The notes: generated from the letters alone by a model not told the origin. DNA of 64,000 nt from Phaffia rhodozyma (GCA_014706385.1 JACGZH010000001.1:434001-498000); one strand, 5' to 3'. Positions 1 to 11,306 are shown, numbered from the stretch's first letter. Translations and numbers: made by a program.

Positions 1-505
1 ATTGAACAATACAGATCATATGTGAAGTGAGTCTAAGTCTCGTGTAAGCACCACCTTGACAAAGTTATATTGATTTAAGAACTCAACTTACGTGTCGTCT
101 TTCCACAGCCGGTCTGACCCACGACGATGACGATCGGGTACTTTTCTATCAAGTACAGCAATCTGTCCCCTACATTCCGGATAGATGGGTTTGTCCAAGC
201 GCGTCCATTTAGTCTCTTGTTCTGTACCCGTTAAATTCTTCATCACCCCAAGGAGAAAAGGAATAACAAAACACACGATGTTTATAGATAGGCAGTCGCT
301 GGCGTTGTCCTTGTAGTCCTAGGTTGGCATACTTGCTCAAGGAAGATGATACCAAGGCGGATCCTCCCTCCGCTTCGGTCTCACGATCGATCACGCTACC
401 TGTTTTTCACTCAAGTCAGAATTTATCCCAAATAGTTCTTCAGCTCAGCTACTAATCTATAAGTCACTAACCTGGTGCTGTTGTCCCTGGTTTCCAAAAG
501 GCCAT
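1..505 (-). CDS. DHX35: DEAH-box RNA helicase, DHX35-like (5' part only)
   Basis: Seen: three exons can be joined, 505-472, 399-279 and 169-92, the last ending in a GTAAGT donor whose acceptor lies outside the window. The translation starts MAFWKPGTTAPGS, continues through QRQRLPIYKHR and LLYLIEKYPIVIVV, and reaches the Walker A motif GQTGCGKTT. Known: human DHX35 has the same order (FWRPGT near the N-terminus, QRQKLP before the helicase core, then GETGCGKS), and it is a spliceosome-associated DEAH ATPase. Inference: this is its ortholog, acting on RNA in the nucleus. The start is the first ATG ahead of the conserved FWKPGT motif. Another DEAH helicase (Prp2/16/22/43) is less likely because their N-termini differ. 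Only about 90 residues are in view, so helicase motifs Ia to VI cannot be checked. Confidence 0.8.
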
Positions 506-944
506 GGTTGGACAGATATCGATGGGCGTACGCGACAGAAGTTGATCTGCAGGATCAGAATAGTTTATAACCAACGAATTCTGATGCTTACGTCAGCAGC
601 CATCTCTTCAGCGCTTCAGATGCATCTCATTCGATCTCATCGTGTTTCCTTTCGGGACGACCCTCGAGGGCGTCCATCTCGGAGTCGTTCATCCCATCCG
701 TCAAGAACATGGTGCTACTCAACTCAATGTGTTATGTGAAGTCTGGAACTATCAAGAGGTTTCACCTCTATCGTGGAATCCTTCGCTTTTTTTTTGAATT
801 GCTTCTTGATCTACAAGTGGTATAGATAGCGTTCTTCTGTATAGATGAGCTACATATGTTGCTCGTGGTTATCAAAAGGGGTCAAACACAGTCGAGATGT
901 TGAGCATATAATTCCAAACAAAAATGAATCAGACAAAAAGAAAA
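506..944. other. intergenic region, DHX35 promoter side
   Basis: No frame here has coding character or splice-linked continuity. It holds the upstream region of the DHX35-like gene and ends at the Pol III terminator of the tRNA-Ser gene. A short pyrimidine run (CTTTTTTTTT-like) lies near 786-796. Confidence 0.5.
935..944 (-). terminator. Pol III terminator of tRNA-Ser copy A
   Basis: Directly after G73 the transcribed strand reads TTTTCTTTTT, a standard RNA polymerase III stop. Confidence 0.75.
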
Positions 945-1039
945 CGAAGTAGACAGGATTCGAACCTGCGCGCCCAGAGGGCACTTCCTGGACTTGCTGA
1001 TATAGCAGGGAAGCATCGTAACCACTTGATTACTACTCC
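945..1039 (-). tRNA. tRNA-Ser(GCT) with 13-nt intron, copy A
   Basis: Folds as a type II tRNA. The acceptor GGAGTAG pairs with CTACTTC (one G-T wobble) and the discriminator is G73. The D-arm contains AGTGGTTA. The anticodon stem is CTTCC/GGAAG with loop C-T-GCT-A..A, a 13-nt intron (TATCAGCAAGTCC) directly after position 37, a long variable arm (GCCC TCT GGGC), and T-arm GCAGG TTCGAAT CCTGT. U33, anticodon GCU, G73 and the long variable arm all fit serine. A T-rich Pol III stop follows. The 124-bp block 925-1048 is identical to 42061-42184. Confidence 0.93.
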
Positions 1040-1403
1040 TTCGATGGAAGACCTTCAGATTGAATGAATATGATTCTCATCTCAATTGTTGTGTTCCTAA
1101 GTTTCAATGTAAATACTTCCCTCCACTCCAGTCAGCACAAGAAATTCAAAAACAAGAATGGCGTTAAAACACAGTGTCAGGATCATAAGAATTTGATATA
1201 ACGAAGCTATGAAATCGAACAAGAGAATATACTAATGACAGAGTAAATGAATATCTTGGTATATGGTCAATGAGATGGAAATCGAGGGATAAGACGTGTC
1301 TTTGACAGAATGAGGATGCCCATGGAAGAAAGTTACCAAATTGAGAAGGGGGTTGGAAAAATAAGAAGAAAATAAAAAGAGAGAAAGAAATTTATGTTCC
1401 AGA
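1040..1403. other. intergenic region between tRNA-Ser and the SMC2 3' end
   Basis: Non-coding, fairly AT-rich. It holds the upstream side of tRNA copy A and the 3' untranslated side of SMC2. No further feature recognised. Confidence 0.5.
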
Positions 1404-4400
1404 TCAACGTCCAATTAAGCTTCTTGAACTGCGAACGCCTATGCTCGGTGACCCTTGAGAGTTATCGTCCTCTCGAGATTGGTCAAGACCGGTAGAGTCG
1501 GCATCATCTACCATGCTGTTCGCCATCGTGTTGGTTCTGGTGATTTTCCGGTTGTTAGTTCCGCCGACAGGTTGTCTAATGTGATTTTGGTTGGTCGATC
1601 TCGAGATTGTGCGCTAAGAGCGAAAAGTAGTTGATAAGCATATCATGTTCTTCTTGATGAGTCGGGGAGATCTGCAAAACAAAAACACGGAACCAAACTA
1701 CTCGGCAAAGGAGCCACTCACTTCTACAGTAGATGTTCCATCCACGAACTAAACAGTTTGTCAAACGATATAGTTCGTTTTTTAAATGAGCCCTGAATCT
1801 CTTGACGATGAAACATAAAAAGCTCAAAATAATATTTGTCGACTTACCTTAGCTTTGAATAAAACGTTAGCATTTGTGAATAGCCCTTCCTTCAAACTGA
1901 CGACGATAAACTGAGATCCTTTAAATCGATTTCTGAAAAGCGAACCGATATGTTGCGTATGGGATAGATCCAGCGCGGCATCAATCTCATCCAGAATATA
2001 CATCGGTGCCGGTTTAAATTGCAGGAGTGACATTATCAACGACAAGGCGATCAGTGATCTGAGATCATACGCAAGAGAAGGCGATATAAGTTTGAATTCT
2101 CAAAGACATTTACAGCAAAACATAGAGAGAGACACACCGTTGGCCACCACTTAATTCGGTCAAACTGGCCTTCCAAACGTTGCCTAATCGGATCTTGACC
2201 TCGAGCCCCTCGGTGATATCCATACCTTCTGGTGCCTGAAGTTTAGCAAAATTTCCTGGTAGCAATTCGGCAAAGATCGAACCGAAATCACTGATCGAAA
2301 GTAACATGAAAGAAAAAGAAAGGATCAGTAGTCGAAATAGTAAAGCATTCGAATTTTCTATGGCGCTATGAACCGAAGGATGATGACTAAACTACTCACC
2401 CGTTGACCTTCTTCCAAGTAGTTTCCAGAGCAGCTCGCTTGTAACGGTCGAGTTCGGCTATTGTGCCCTCAATCTTAGAATGATCTTTGACTACCGTGCT
2501 CATCATTCTTTTCAACTCGGCCTCCTTCTTCTCGACACTATGTCCGCACAGACAAAATATACAAGCGAGAATTTCTAACATTTGGTCAAAATTTGGACAA
2601 CGCGTGAGGAGAAATGAAATCGAACGGACCTGTCAATCATGTCCATCACTTTTCGGTTTATCTTTTTGCGCATACCCTTCTGAAGAGCCTCAAGCTCTGC
2701 ACAACGACTTCTTGATTTAGCCAGGTCAAACCCGTCAAAGTTGTATACCGTTCCAGGCTGCCCAAAAAATCTTTTTCATTATGATGGAAGCGGGAGGGAG
2801 AATGAGTCCTACATTGTCGATGAATGCACTTGGCTTTTCACAAATATAGCAATCGTTTTGAGCGAAAGTACTAACCGACTCTCTTCAAGAATCCACGGAT
2901 ACTGTCTTTCAAGATCGGCTACTCTGTTCTTCGACTTTGTCCGTTCAGCCATTTGAGTCTGAAGCTCATGCTCGTACTTCTTGATGTCTAAGTTGGCCTC
3001 ATCCGTCTCTTGCTTCTTTGCCTTGATATCATGCTCAAGAGAGGACAATTCGTCATCAAACGAAGCGAGCGCCGCTCGCTCTGACTTCAACTTTGTATCA
3101 GCCACGTTGAAGTTTTCCTAGATGGTCGCGCAAAGAACAAGAAAACGTTGGTTTCGGCCTGAACAACTTTCTATCAATGCGATAAGCAAGCTGGAATATG
3201 CTTACCTCAAGTTTTCCGAGGTCTTTTTTCAACTTCGCAAGTTGTTTACGGCTCTCCTCCAGATTAGCTTTCACTTCTTCCACTTCACTCTCGGCGGACT
3301 CAATATCCTGATCAACTTGCTCTGTCACAGACAATCAAAATCAGCAAAGTTGAGATCACTGCGCACACTGTAAGATATAGGTCGACATAAGACATAGAAG
3401 ACGAACCGAGTTCGAGTTGAGCGGTTTGCATCTTTTTCTGAGCAAGCTTGATCGATGCAGAACTTTTGGTGATTGCTTTCTTCTGATTTACGATCGACGT
3501 CTGACAAAACGTGATAGATAGGAGAAAGAAGTCCCAAGTGGAGGGTGATTGTGAATACTGTACCTTTTGACAAGAAAAAGAGGAAATGCAAAGATGGAAC
3601 TTACTCTGAGTTCGGCTAACTTAGAATCTTTGTTATTCTTGAAATCGTTCATCTCTTTCTCCAGTCTTTTAATATCTGCTTTCGCTTGCTTCTCCTTGTC
3701 CTTGGAAGCAATGATGCCCTCTTTTAGTTGAATGATGTGCTCCAAGAGCTCTGCCACTTCAGCGACGATCTAAATGACAAGTCAACAGGAAGGAAGAATA
3801 TGTTGAGCATGGCAGTACCAAGTTGAGAGTAGAAGGAGAGGTTGGATATACCCTAGCCGCATTACTTCCATTGACCTGCTCCTCCAACAACTTGACTTCG
3901 TGTTCCTTGATCTCTAGCTCCCTCTTCGCTTTCCTGAATGCCTCCATTCCAACCTTCACCTTCCCCAATGCTGTCTCAATCACTAGCATTTCTCTCTTCA
4001 ATCCTTTCAAGTCATCTTCTACTGCCTTGACTTCCATCACCTGAACTAGGACACCTGCTCCTTTCGGGGCAGCTCCACCAGATAACGTGCCAGATGGATC
4101 GTATACATCTCCTTCGAGGGTAATAGCTTTGAGTTTGGCCTGGAAGGCTGCCAAATTGGCGGCTTCTTTATCAGAGCAGATCACGGATCCACCAAAGACG
4201 AAGGACATCGCGGCGGAAACTTCGGAAGGGTATCCAACTAGAGTGAGAGCAGACTTGATTCTGTTGGGAGCAAGATTCTGAGCCGCGCGGAGTTTCTATA
4301 GTAATGACCATGGGTTTGGAAAAAAGAAGGGAACATATTGAGAACCGCTGTCCTGTGATATAGAGGGCTAGGAATTTTGAAGCAACGAGGAACTTACATC

Positions 4401-6958
4401 GGCCGGAATATTCTGACCCTGGATTTTGTTTAGCGGCAAAAGTGTGACCCTCTTCTGTAAACTTTTCTTGTTTGCCAACAGAGCGCTCGCTACTTTTTCG
4501 TCTTCAACGATCACATTGTACAACTTTCCTCCTGCGCAGATCTCGAGTGCTGTAGAGCTTGAAAAACTTGAAGTGGGAAGATCGATCAAGTTGGCGACAA
4601 GTCCTTGAACAGATGATCGGTCAAAGTTGGGGTAAGGATCTGAATAGCTGAAATTCGTGGAGGCCAATCGAGATTTGAGGTGATCTCGTGTCTGTTCGTT
4701 TTGAATGAGAAGGTTAGCGGAAGACACATGGGAGCAGATCAGTCAACAAACATAAATGAAACTCGGCTAAAGAAAACGACGAACCTCGAGCAAAACGTTC
4801 ATTTTGTCTCCAACAACCATCTTCTTCTCCATCAGTTCTCTCTCCGCCTCCTCATCGCCCTCTAGACCTTCCAAGATAGTCTTCTTCTTTTTCATGTCTT
4901 CTCTCGCTCTGTCTAACTCTCTGACCAAACCTTCGCCTTCTACCTTCGCTTTCTTCGCTCTCGGCTCTTTCTCCTTAACCTCTCTCTCCGCATGCTCGAT
5001 CCTGACTTTTGCCTGTTCGACCTCTGTACCGGCGGTCGCGAGTCTAGCTTTGGCTTCAGCAACTTGGCCCATGTATCCACCAGAGGATGTCGCTTCGTCA
5101 GTGTTCTTGTTGGACGCTGTTAGACCGGTAAGAAGGGATTGCAGAAGCGATTCGTCGGATTCGACCTTGGCGTCAAGCGTAAGAAGATCAGATTTGAGAG
5201 AGGCGTAGGTCGAGGAGGATATGGTGGCTGCGTCCAGTTTGGCAGTTCGAGTGGATTCAATCTAAGGGGAGACAAGTGATGGACATATAAATTTTGACTG
5301 GCGCATCAGAATCTAACGATACAAGGGAGAAAACTAAGCAGACAAAGATTTGAAAGGGAATACCTCTTTGATGGTCTGTTGAACGTTTCTTAGCTGAGTC
5401 TCCTCTTCAACGATATTACTCTCACTGATCTCTATCTGCGTTCTGAGCTTTTCGACTTCTAGTCCGAGCGCCTTGGCAGCCTCGATCAACGTTGCGAGTT
5501 TTCCTCCTTTGGCGAGTTCCTGTTAATATTTTGTTTTGGAGAAGATCAGGCTAGATTACTCTGTGAAATATATGAATGAAGATTGAATCGCGAACCTTTT
5601 CTCTCTTCTTGAGGATGACTTCTACTTCCCTCTCCATCCTGGCCTGCTTATCCTGAATCCAGGTGATAAGCTGCTTCCGCTCATCCCTGATAAGGTTTCA
5701 TTATGTTATAATTCGGACAGTTGTCAAAGCTTCAGAACACTACAACGAACAGCGCAAATAAGATAAGAACAGGGAAGAGTGAGGAAAGATACTCACAGAA
5801 CCACTTGAGTCTTCTTTAGCTCGACGTCAATTTTTGCCTCATTTGAGCTAGCCGTCTGCCATTCAACAGCTTTCACAAGCCGTTGAAGTCGCTCTAGTTC
5901 AGACATTGTCTTCTGATACTCGAGGTACGACCGCTTTTCTTTCCGAAGTCCGTCCAGCTTGGGCATGATCTCCTCTTCCAAGAGCTAAACATGTTCAGAA
6001 GGAGACGGAAACATCAGCACTATGATCGAAATTGACCTTTAAAAAAAATAGGAACGAGAAGCAATCCACGAACCGACTTGATCTCTGCAACCTTCTTGTC
6101 CTTCTTTGCCATCGTCTTGAGCGCCTTTTCTTTTCTTTCTTCGAACATCCTTGTGCCTGCTGCCTCTTCGACCATGCCCAAAATCTCTTGAGGTTTCATA
6201 TTGAGTACCTTTGTGATTTTGCCCTGCATAATCAAAAAGTTTGGATTGTTGATGTTGAGTTGGACGGATTGGAATAAATTTTGTAAAGATTGTAGAGTCG
6301 ACTTGTGGCCATTCAACAGGTACTTTGTCGCTCCTCCAACAGCAATCTGTAGCATATGCGATAAATAAAGTGAGAGGAAGTGAGACTTGATGAAGGAGAT
6401 TCAAAGAAGAACAAGGTCCATAAGGTGAAGGGTAGAGAAAGATAGGCGTTCAAAATGACCAACCTGTCTAGTAACAGTGATCTGCCTCAAGTTCTCGAAC
6501 CCAACAGGCGAGGTCGCTCTATCCGAGTTATCGAAAACGATGGTCACCGAAGCCTTCGTGATTCCTGCTTGACCTCGTTTATAGACTAGGTCAAGCAGAT
6601 TTGACGCTCGGACGGACGTCATGTTCTGAATCCCTAGTACGAAACATATCGCATCGAGAATATTACTCTTGCCTGTGATGATTATATATCCGTGAAACTA
6701 TGTCAGGCGAATGTTTGAGGAAAAATACTCGCCTGAGCGGAGAGATCATGATGAAAAAGCACTGACCTGATCCATTCAGTCCAGTGATAGCCTACAAGAA
6801 TCAAACGAACCGCCGCTCGAAGACTAAGTGTATGCTGAAGCAAGCTGCAGCATCAATTGAAATTGAGAACTCACATTAAATGATGGATCCCATCCATTGA
6901 TCGTTGTTCGGACTGGGTAGGATTTGAACCCTTCGAGGATGAGTTCCTCGATTCGCAT
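1404..6958 (-). CDS. SMC2: SMC2, condensin ATPase subunit
   Basis: Seen: a many-exon gene that starts [14 protein letters not shown] and has Walker A GLNGSGKSN (split by an intron near 6780). It then carries [20 protein letters not shown], long coiled coils, the hinge ([20 protein letters not shown] near 4100), a second coiled coil, the signature LTELSGGQR near 2150 and Walker [18 protein letters not shown] near 2000. Known: this order is diagnostic of the SMC2/Cut14 subunit of condensin, which pairs with SMC4 and compacts mitotic chromosomes. The last exon is set at 1613-1404: joining the GTGAGT donor after TSTVE to the acceptor TCTTAG gives a frame running 69 residues ([10 protein letters not shown]...) to TGA at 1404-1406. 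Reading a nearer acceptor instead ends at 1576. An ACGCGT box lies upstream. Size fits the usual ~1,200 residues, but not every intron was resolved. Confidence 0.95.
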
Positions 6959-7133
6959 GTGTTCTTCTTAAGATAGTTTCCTCTTTGTTGAGATCTTTCG
7001 ATACCAACGTAAATGGCTCGTCGTTCGTTGTTATTGCTGCTGTTGCCGTTGCCAGTATGATCGTAGAGTATAGAAGAAATATCGACCTTGTCAAATGAGA
7101 AGGAAAACAAAAGACCGGACGCGCTCAAATCCG

Positions 7134-7139
7134 ACGCGT
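7134..7139. promoter_or_regulatory. MluI cell-cycle box (ACGCGT) upstream of SMC2
   Basis: A perfect palindromic ACGCGT lies 176 bp upstream of the SMC2 ATG, with a near match (GACGCGCT) just beside it. In yeasts ACGCGT is the MBF site that drives G1/S genes. That this fungus uses it the same way is inference. Confidence 0.45.
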
Positions 7140-7148
7140 CAACGTGTT

Positions 7149-7156
7149 AACCCTAA
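7149..7156. promoter_or_regulatory. telomere-repeat-like octamer AACCCTAA
   Basis: AACCCTAA sits about 190 bp upstream of the SMC2 start, 9 bp from the ACGCGT box. Similar octamers occur at 11406, 11665 and 48265. In other fungi TTAGGG-binding factors act at promoters; the role here is inferred. Confidence 0.3.
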
Positions 7157-7280
7157 CATACGCTCATCAATGAAGAACGCCCAGCCTTTGTAACATCAAT
7201 GGGACGGCGCCCATACACTCTCGAACTTGAGAACTTGACGACGTTGGAAAGGACTAAGAGAAAAGCAGATGATGTTCTTT

Positions 7281-7563
7281 GTTGGAGTTTCAGCAGTCTT
7301 GACATAATTTCATCTGTTATTTGTAATCTCTTCTTGAGACATCATCTGCCTGCCTCTATTTGCGCGGAGTCCCAAGGCTCTCTTTCCGAAGAGCTGAAAA
7401 ATTTTCTAGCGGGTTTCCCTTCTGTTTTCCTGGTTTCCCAATCCATTTTAATGAAACACCTGGGTGGTGTGTATATGGTTTGGGAAACCAGTGAGGACTT
7501 GATTGGGAACAAGTGCCAGAACGAAAAGTCCATTTTCACCCTTTTATTTCAGTAATATTCTTC
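7281..7563 (+). repeat. dispersed repeat family A, copy A1 (283 bp)
   Basis: By eye the block is essentially identical, in inverted orientation, to 42521-42239. A diverged copy lies at 49918-50285. It starts GTTGGAGTTTCAGCAG and ends near AATATTCTTC. It contains a 12-bp inverted repeat, CTGGTTTCCCAA (7430-7441) and TTGGGAAACCAG (7480-7491), that could form a hairpin around the motif ACACCTGGGTGGTGTG. The open frame across it shows no known domain. No clear target-site duplication is visible. It could be a non-autonomous mobile element or an RNA gene. This copy has no tRNA next to it. Confidence 0.8.
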
Positions 7564-8204
7564 AAGGACAAACCGCCAATGGTTCATCGATAGAATTAGG
7601 CATCAAGGCAATCAGTGCATTTGCGATCACAGATGGATGGATGTTGATGGCAGGGATCAGGGGGCATGTGAGCTGCGCGTCGGAGGATTCCACGGCCAAT
7701 TTCGGTATTTGTTATGAAAATGATCGGCAGCTTTCAATTTTAGCGGTGTGCCTCCCCGAAATCGGAATTTTCAATCAGGCGGGCGGGTCGGACGAACCGA
7801 ACCACCTACCCTTCTATCCCAGAACATCTTTTACGCTGATGAGCTCTTCCGCCATTGACACGCATTGGTTGCTCTGCTAATCGCACATATACTGCTGCTT
7901 CAAGAAGTTTTTGACGGATAGGATCTGGTTACTATATTGCTAATCGGGATTTCAAGTTCAATGAAATGAAGGGGGGAATATATATTATGAAGGGCACTGA
8001 CGTTCCCTTGTACCCCTGAAATCGCTCTTTTTCTTTCTCTTCTTTCTCATCTGTCTCTTCAGGTCAAACTTGCTTAAATCTACCTGCCTTTCCATCTTTC
8101 CTGGAAAACTTGTCTCCTCTCCATCTTGCATTCATCCATTTGGATAATCTGTATCCTCATTCCTGGTTCATCTCAACACACCTTTAAGCACTCATCCATC
8201 CACC

Positions 8205-8997
8205 ATGCTCACTCTATCCATTTGCTGTATAGTCCTGCTTCCCGGAGGCGCAATCTGCGCCGTCCAAGCGGCGCCTACTGGTACGACCAACGAAAATGGA
8301 AAACGATTTGCTCTTCCCTCAGGTTCGGTTTGCTCTTGTGAGTTTCACTCTCTTTCTTCTCCTCTCCCTTTCTGGAGCATACTGATTCTGATCAGCTCCC
8401 TTCAACCTTGCCTCGCGCGCCAAACCCTAGACCAATGCCCGACACTAAGTTCCATCCCGGACGATTCTGATCAAAGGACGAGTTATCCCCCGGATGGAAT
8501 CACCGGTGCGCCTTACGGGACTACCGGTACAACATGTACTTACAATTACAAGTATGTCTCATTTTTCAACATCCATCCATTCTTCATCTCTTCTTGATCG
8601 TCCTGACATCTAAGTTCTGTTTTGTATTATTATTGTTTTCGACTAGACGAACCGTCCCTGCAGCTTGTCTCTACACGAGATCAACATCAGTTCTTAACTC
8701 TAGTAGTTCATCTAATTTAGCCTGTCCTTCCACCCTGAGTATGTCTTTCTTTTTCCCCACCATCGGTATCAAAGGAAAGGGGAGGGAGATTTCGACCTTA
8801 CTAATCTTTTCTCCTCCATTTTCCTTCCTCTGGATCTATCAGCCTCCTCTGGAGATTGTCCAGCGTCAGCAACGTATAGCGGAACGCCTGTGAAATTGCT
8901 CAGCTGGACGGCAACCACAAAGTACAAAACCTGTAACTTCCCAGGTGACACCTACGACGCCAGCGGGACCTGTTCGTACACAAACTCTAACGGGTAA
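8205..8997 (+). CDS. small secreted cysteine-rich protein
   Basis: Seen: four exons (8205-8337, 8431-8551, 8647-8738, 8843-8997) join in one frame to 166 residues. Residues 1 to about 23 (MLTLSICCIVLLPGG...VQAA) are a hydrophobic signal peptide. The mature part is rich in Ser, Thr and Gly and has paired cysteines, including VCSYQCP, TTCTYNYKR, AACLYT, LACPS, GDCPAS, YKTCNFP and GTCSYTNSNG. The motif around TTCTYNYK is echoed at the C-terminus (GTCSYTNSNG), so there may be a small repeated fold. No transmembrane segment follows the signal, so the protein is probably exported or wall-bound. I recognise no family; small secreted Cys-rich proteins are common in basidiomycetes. It lies in a pocket of non-coding DNA next to repeat A1, converging with the gene at 9497. 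Confidence 0.75.
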
Positions 8998-9496
8998 CTT
9001 ATCTCTGGGATGACATCGTGTCCTACTAGTTTACCGAGCTATTGTGGAGCGAGAAAGAAGTCGTTCGTTGGTCAGGAAACGGATCTGATTAGAAAAATCA
9101 AAGGTAGACAATGGTCAAGGGAAAAAGATGAATAGGTTGTGTTCTCGTATCTTGCTTTAGCTTCTGCTTCTGTCTGCTTTTACTCTTGCTTCTGCTTTCG
9201 TTTCTGCTCTTGCTCCTGCTCGTTTGTCTTCATTCTTGATTATTTTGTTTCGCTTCGAATAGATTTTCTTTTTTTGGTTTTATATATAGTGTACATTCAG
9301 ATGTAATATCATAGGGAATTCAAGACAAGAGGAGATAAGAAAACGGCTGCATCACATATCAAAACTTTAGTCCAATCCGATCCGGTCTTTGTCATCCTCA
9401 AGCACTGAATTCCACTCCTAGGCTCCCATTCAGTCCGCTCAATAGATAAGGTAGAGAAAAGTGAAGAGAAGGAAAAATAAGAGAGGGAGGCGATAA
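8998..9496. other. convergent intergenic region with degenerate TCTGCT tract
   Basis: 3' sides of two converging genes. Positions 9160-9222 carry a degenerate tandem run of CTTCTGCTT/CTCTTGCTCCTG units. Nothing coding recognised. Confidence 0.5.
9160..9222 (+). repeat. degenerate pyrimidine tandem repeat (CTTCTG-like)
   Basis: Imperfect repetition of 6-base units (CTTCTG, CTTTCG, CTCTTG, CTCCTG) downstream of the secreted protein gene; probably 3' untranslated sequence. Confidence 0.55.
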
Positions 9497-11077
9497 CTAA
9501 AAATCTTCGACGTTGGCGAAAGAGTGTAAGTTCAGATCCTTCCATGGTTCCTCTGGCTTGGACTCCAATCTCCCTTTCTCAGCCGGGATGAGATCCTCTC
9601 TCCATCCGGCAGAAGCGTGTCGTCTGAACGTCTCTGCTTCTTCTGGGTCAACCTCGGGTGAGGAAAACGTTTGAGCTCGGAGGTTGGACAGCATGTTGTG
9701 TCGGGACTCGACAAAAGAAGGAACTGTTTTGAACGATCGAGTTTTGCTCAAAGAAGCAGAGTTGGCAGGAGGTAGAGGGGAAGAAGAGGAAATCTGTGGC
9801 TCTAGAGTCCGCGAGGGCGATCCAGGAGGAGAGAGAGAAGGGGCAGGAGAACAGATTGACTCATCATCGTCCTCATGGATTCGATCACCACTGATCGCTC
9901 CCAATCGCTCTCCACCAAAGAGTTCACCATTGGTCTCCGCCGCGTCACCATCACCCCAGCCCAGTTCACCTTCTCCGAACGCCGGTGCTTCCTTGTCACC
10001 CTCAATTATACCGTTAGCAAAGCTGTCGTCCTCCTCCTCAGCCGGTGGAGCAAACGACCGTGCTGGAATGTACTGGGAGAACGATCTGGCAAACCCAGAG
10101 GTCGACCGGGACGAAGCTGCGAACGGATCGGATACAATAGGGTAGTTCATCGTAGATGCCGCTCGGCTGAACGTCCGAGTAGGTACATTCTTCCGTACCG
10201 GGTCTGTAGCCACCGTCGGGTTCGACTTTACAATACCTGCAGGCGAGTTGTGATCAAAAACGGTTGAAACATAGGAAGGCATCAGAAATTTATTTTGTCG
10301 ATGCTTTCAAGAAGGAGGGTTAGAACCCAGTGAGATATGATCGGATAGAGCATAGGTGTATGGGAGCGAAGAACTCAGAAGAGGACACTGGAAGTGTTTC
10401 TCCGTGTGCGCGTGAGGTTTCAGGGTCGAGAGTAGTCGGAAAGAATGAGATAATGTAGATAGGAAGAAAGCAAACAACGGTTACGAACTGTTCCGGACTC
10501 GCTCTCCAACGGAGGCCCTGTCAGGTTTAGGAATAACGGATAAAGAATAATGCAAGAGAGTTAGATTTATATCATCTTATCTCAATTTTTCTTGTGTCGA
10601 TGAAGTCACCAAGCAAGACACAATTAGACTGTTCTTGAAAAGGAACGAAAGCGAAAGGATGATATAGGAGATTTGCGAAGAGAAGGAGAACAAAGGAACA
10701 AAAGACTGATTGGCCTGCTCGGGTTCAGTTTATGAGCGCATGGATGACCGCATCAGGCAGATACATTTCTTATTCGGACGATACCTTCTCAAGAGTTTTT
10801 CGACCAATCATGGTTTAGAGAGTAGAACGATGGACGCAAATGGGACCGTCTATAGCACAGTGCCAGAGGAGTGGTAGATTGTACAAGGCACACAAAAGAA
10901 GGCCGAGAAAGAGACAGGAAGAACCCATAAAAGAGGAGTGCGAAAGAATAAAATTACTTACAAAGCACTCTGAAGTTCTGGATCAATCAGGTTCGCCGAG
11001 TTCACATGGACGGTAGAACCCATGTTCCAAGCCTCACTCTGAAACTTCCGGAACGGACGTTCGGTAGGAATCGACAT
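9497..11077 (-). CDS. probable ribonucleotide reductase inhibitor (Spd1/Dif1-like)
   Basis: Seen: exons 11077-10962, 10517-10489 and 10236-9497 join in frame to 294 residues. The N-terminus runs MSIPTERPFRKFQSEAW, then STVHVNSANLIDPELQSA, then LASVGERVRNSI. The middle is Ser/Pro-rich and acidic (PAEEEDDSFANG). The C-terminus holds SRHNMLSNLRAQTF, a GWREDLIP stretch and a tail ending HSFANVEDF. The 29-nt middle exon is needed to create the LASVGERVRNS block. Known: Spd1/Dif1/Hug1-type proteins are short, disordered regulators of ribonucleotide reductase, and a VG.RVRK.V-type motif is what I recall of the fungal family. The family call rests on that recollection and on context: four ACGCGT S-phase boxes lie 230-313 bp upstream. 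If wrong, it is an unknown disordered protein. Confidence 0.45.
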
Positions 11078-11306
11078 TCTCAGTGTCAGGATGAAGAGAG
11101 GAAAGAGAAGAGAAAATCAATGGATATCGTGATATAACTGTATTGAAAGTAGTGGATGAGGAGGGTGATGGATATCGTTCGGGCGTGAATGCTGTATGCG
11201 TGTTGATGAGGTTTTTTGGGGGACGCGCGCAGGGCCAAAGACGAAGGTGGCAGATACAGCACACGCGCGGCGGGCTCGTTGGCTGATCATTCTATCAATC
11301 ACCGTG

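Noticed and set aside
7199..7555. 118-codon plus-strand frame through repeat A1
   Set aside because: The frame is open in the near-identical copy only because the DNA is the same; in diverged A3 it is not maintained, and no domain is visible. Treated as repeat DNA.
9684..10145. Plus-strand frames opposite the RNR-inhibitor candidate
   Set aside because: Mirror frames of a Ser/Pro-rich coding exon; the minus strand has the consistent exon joins.
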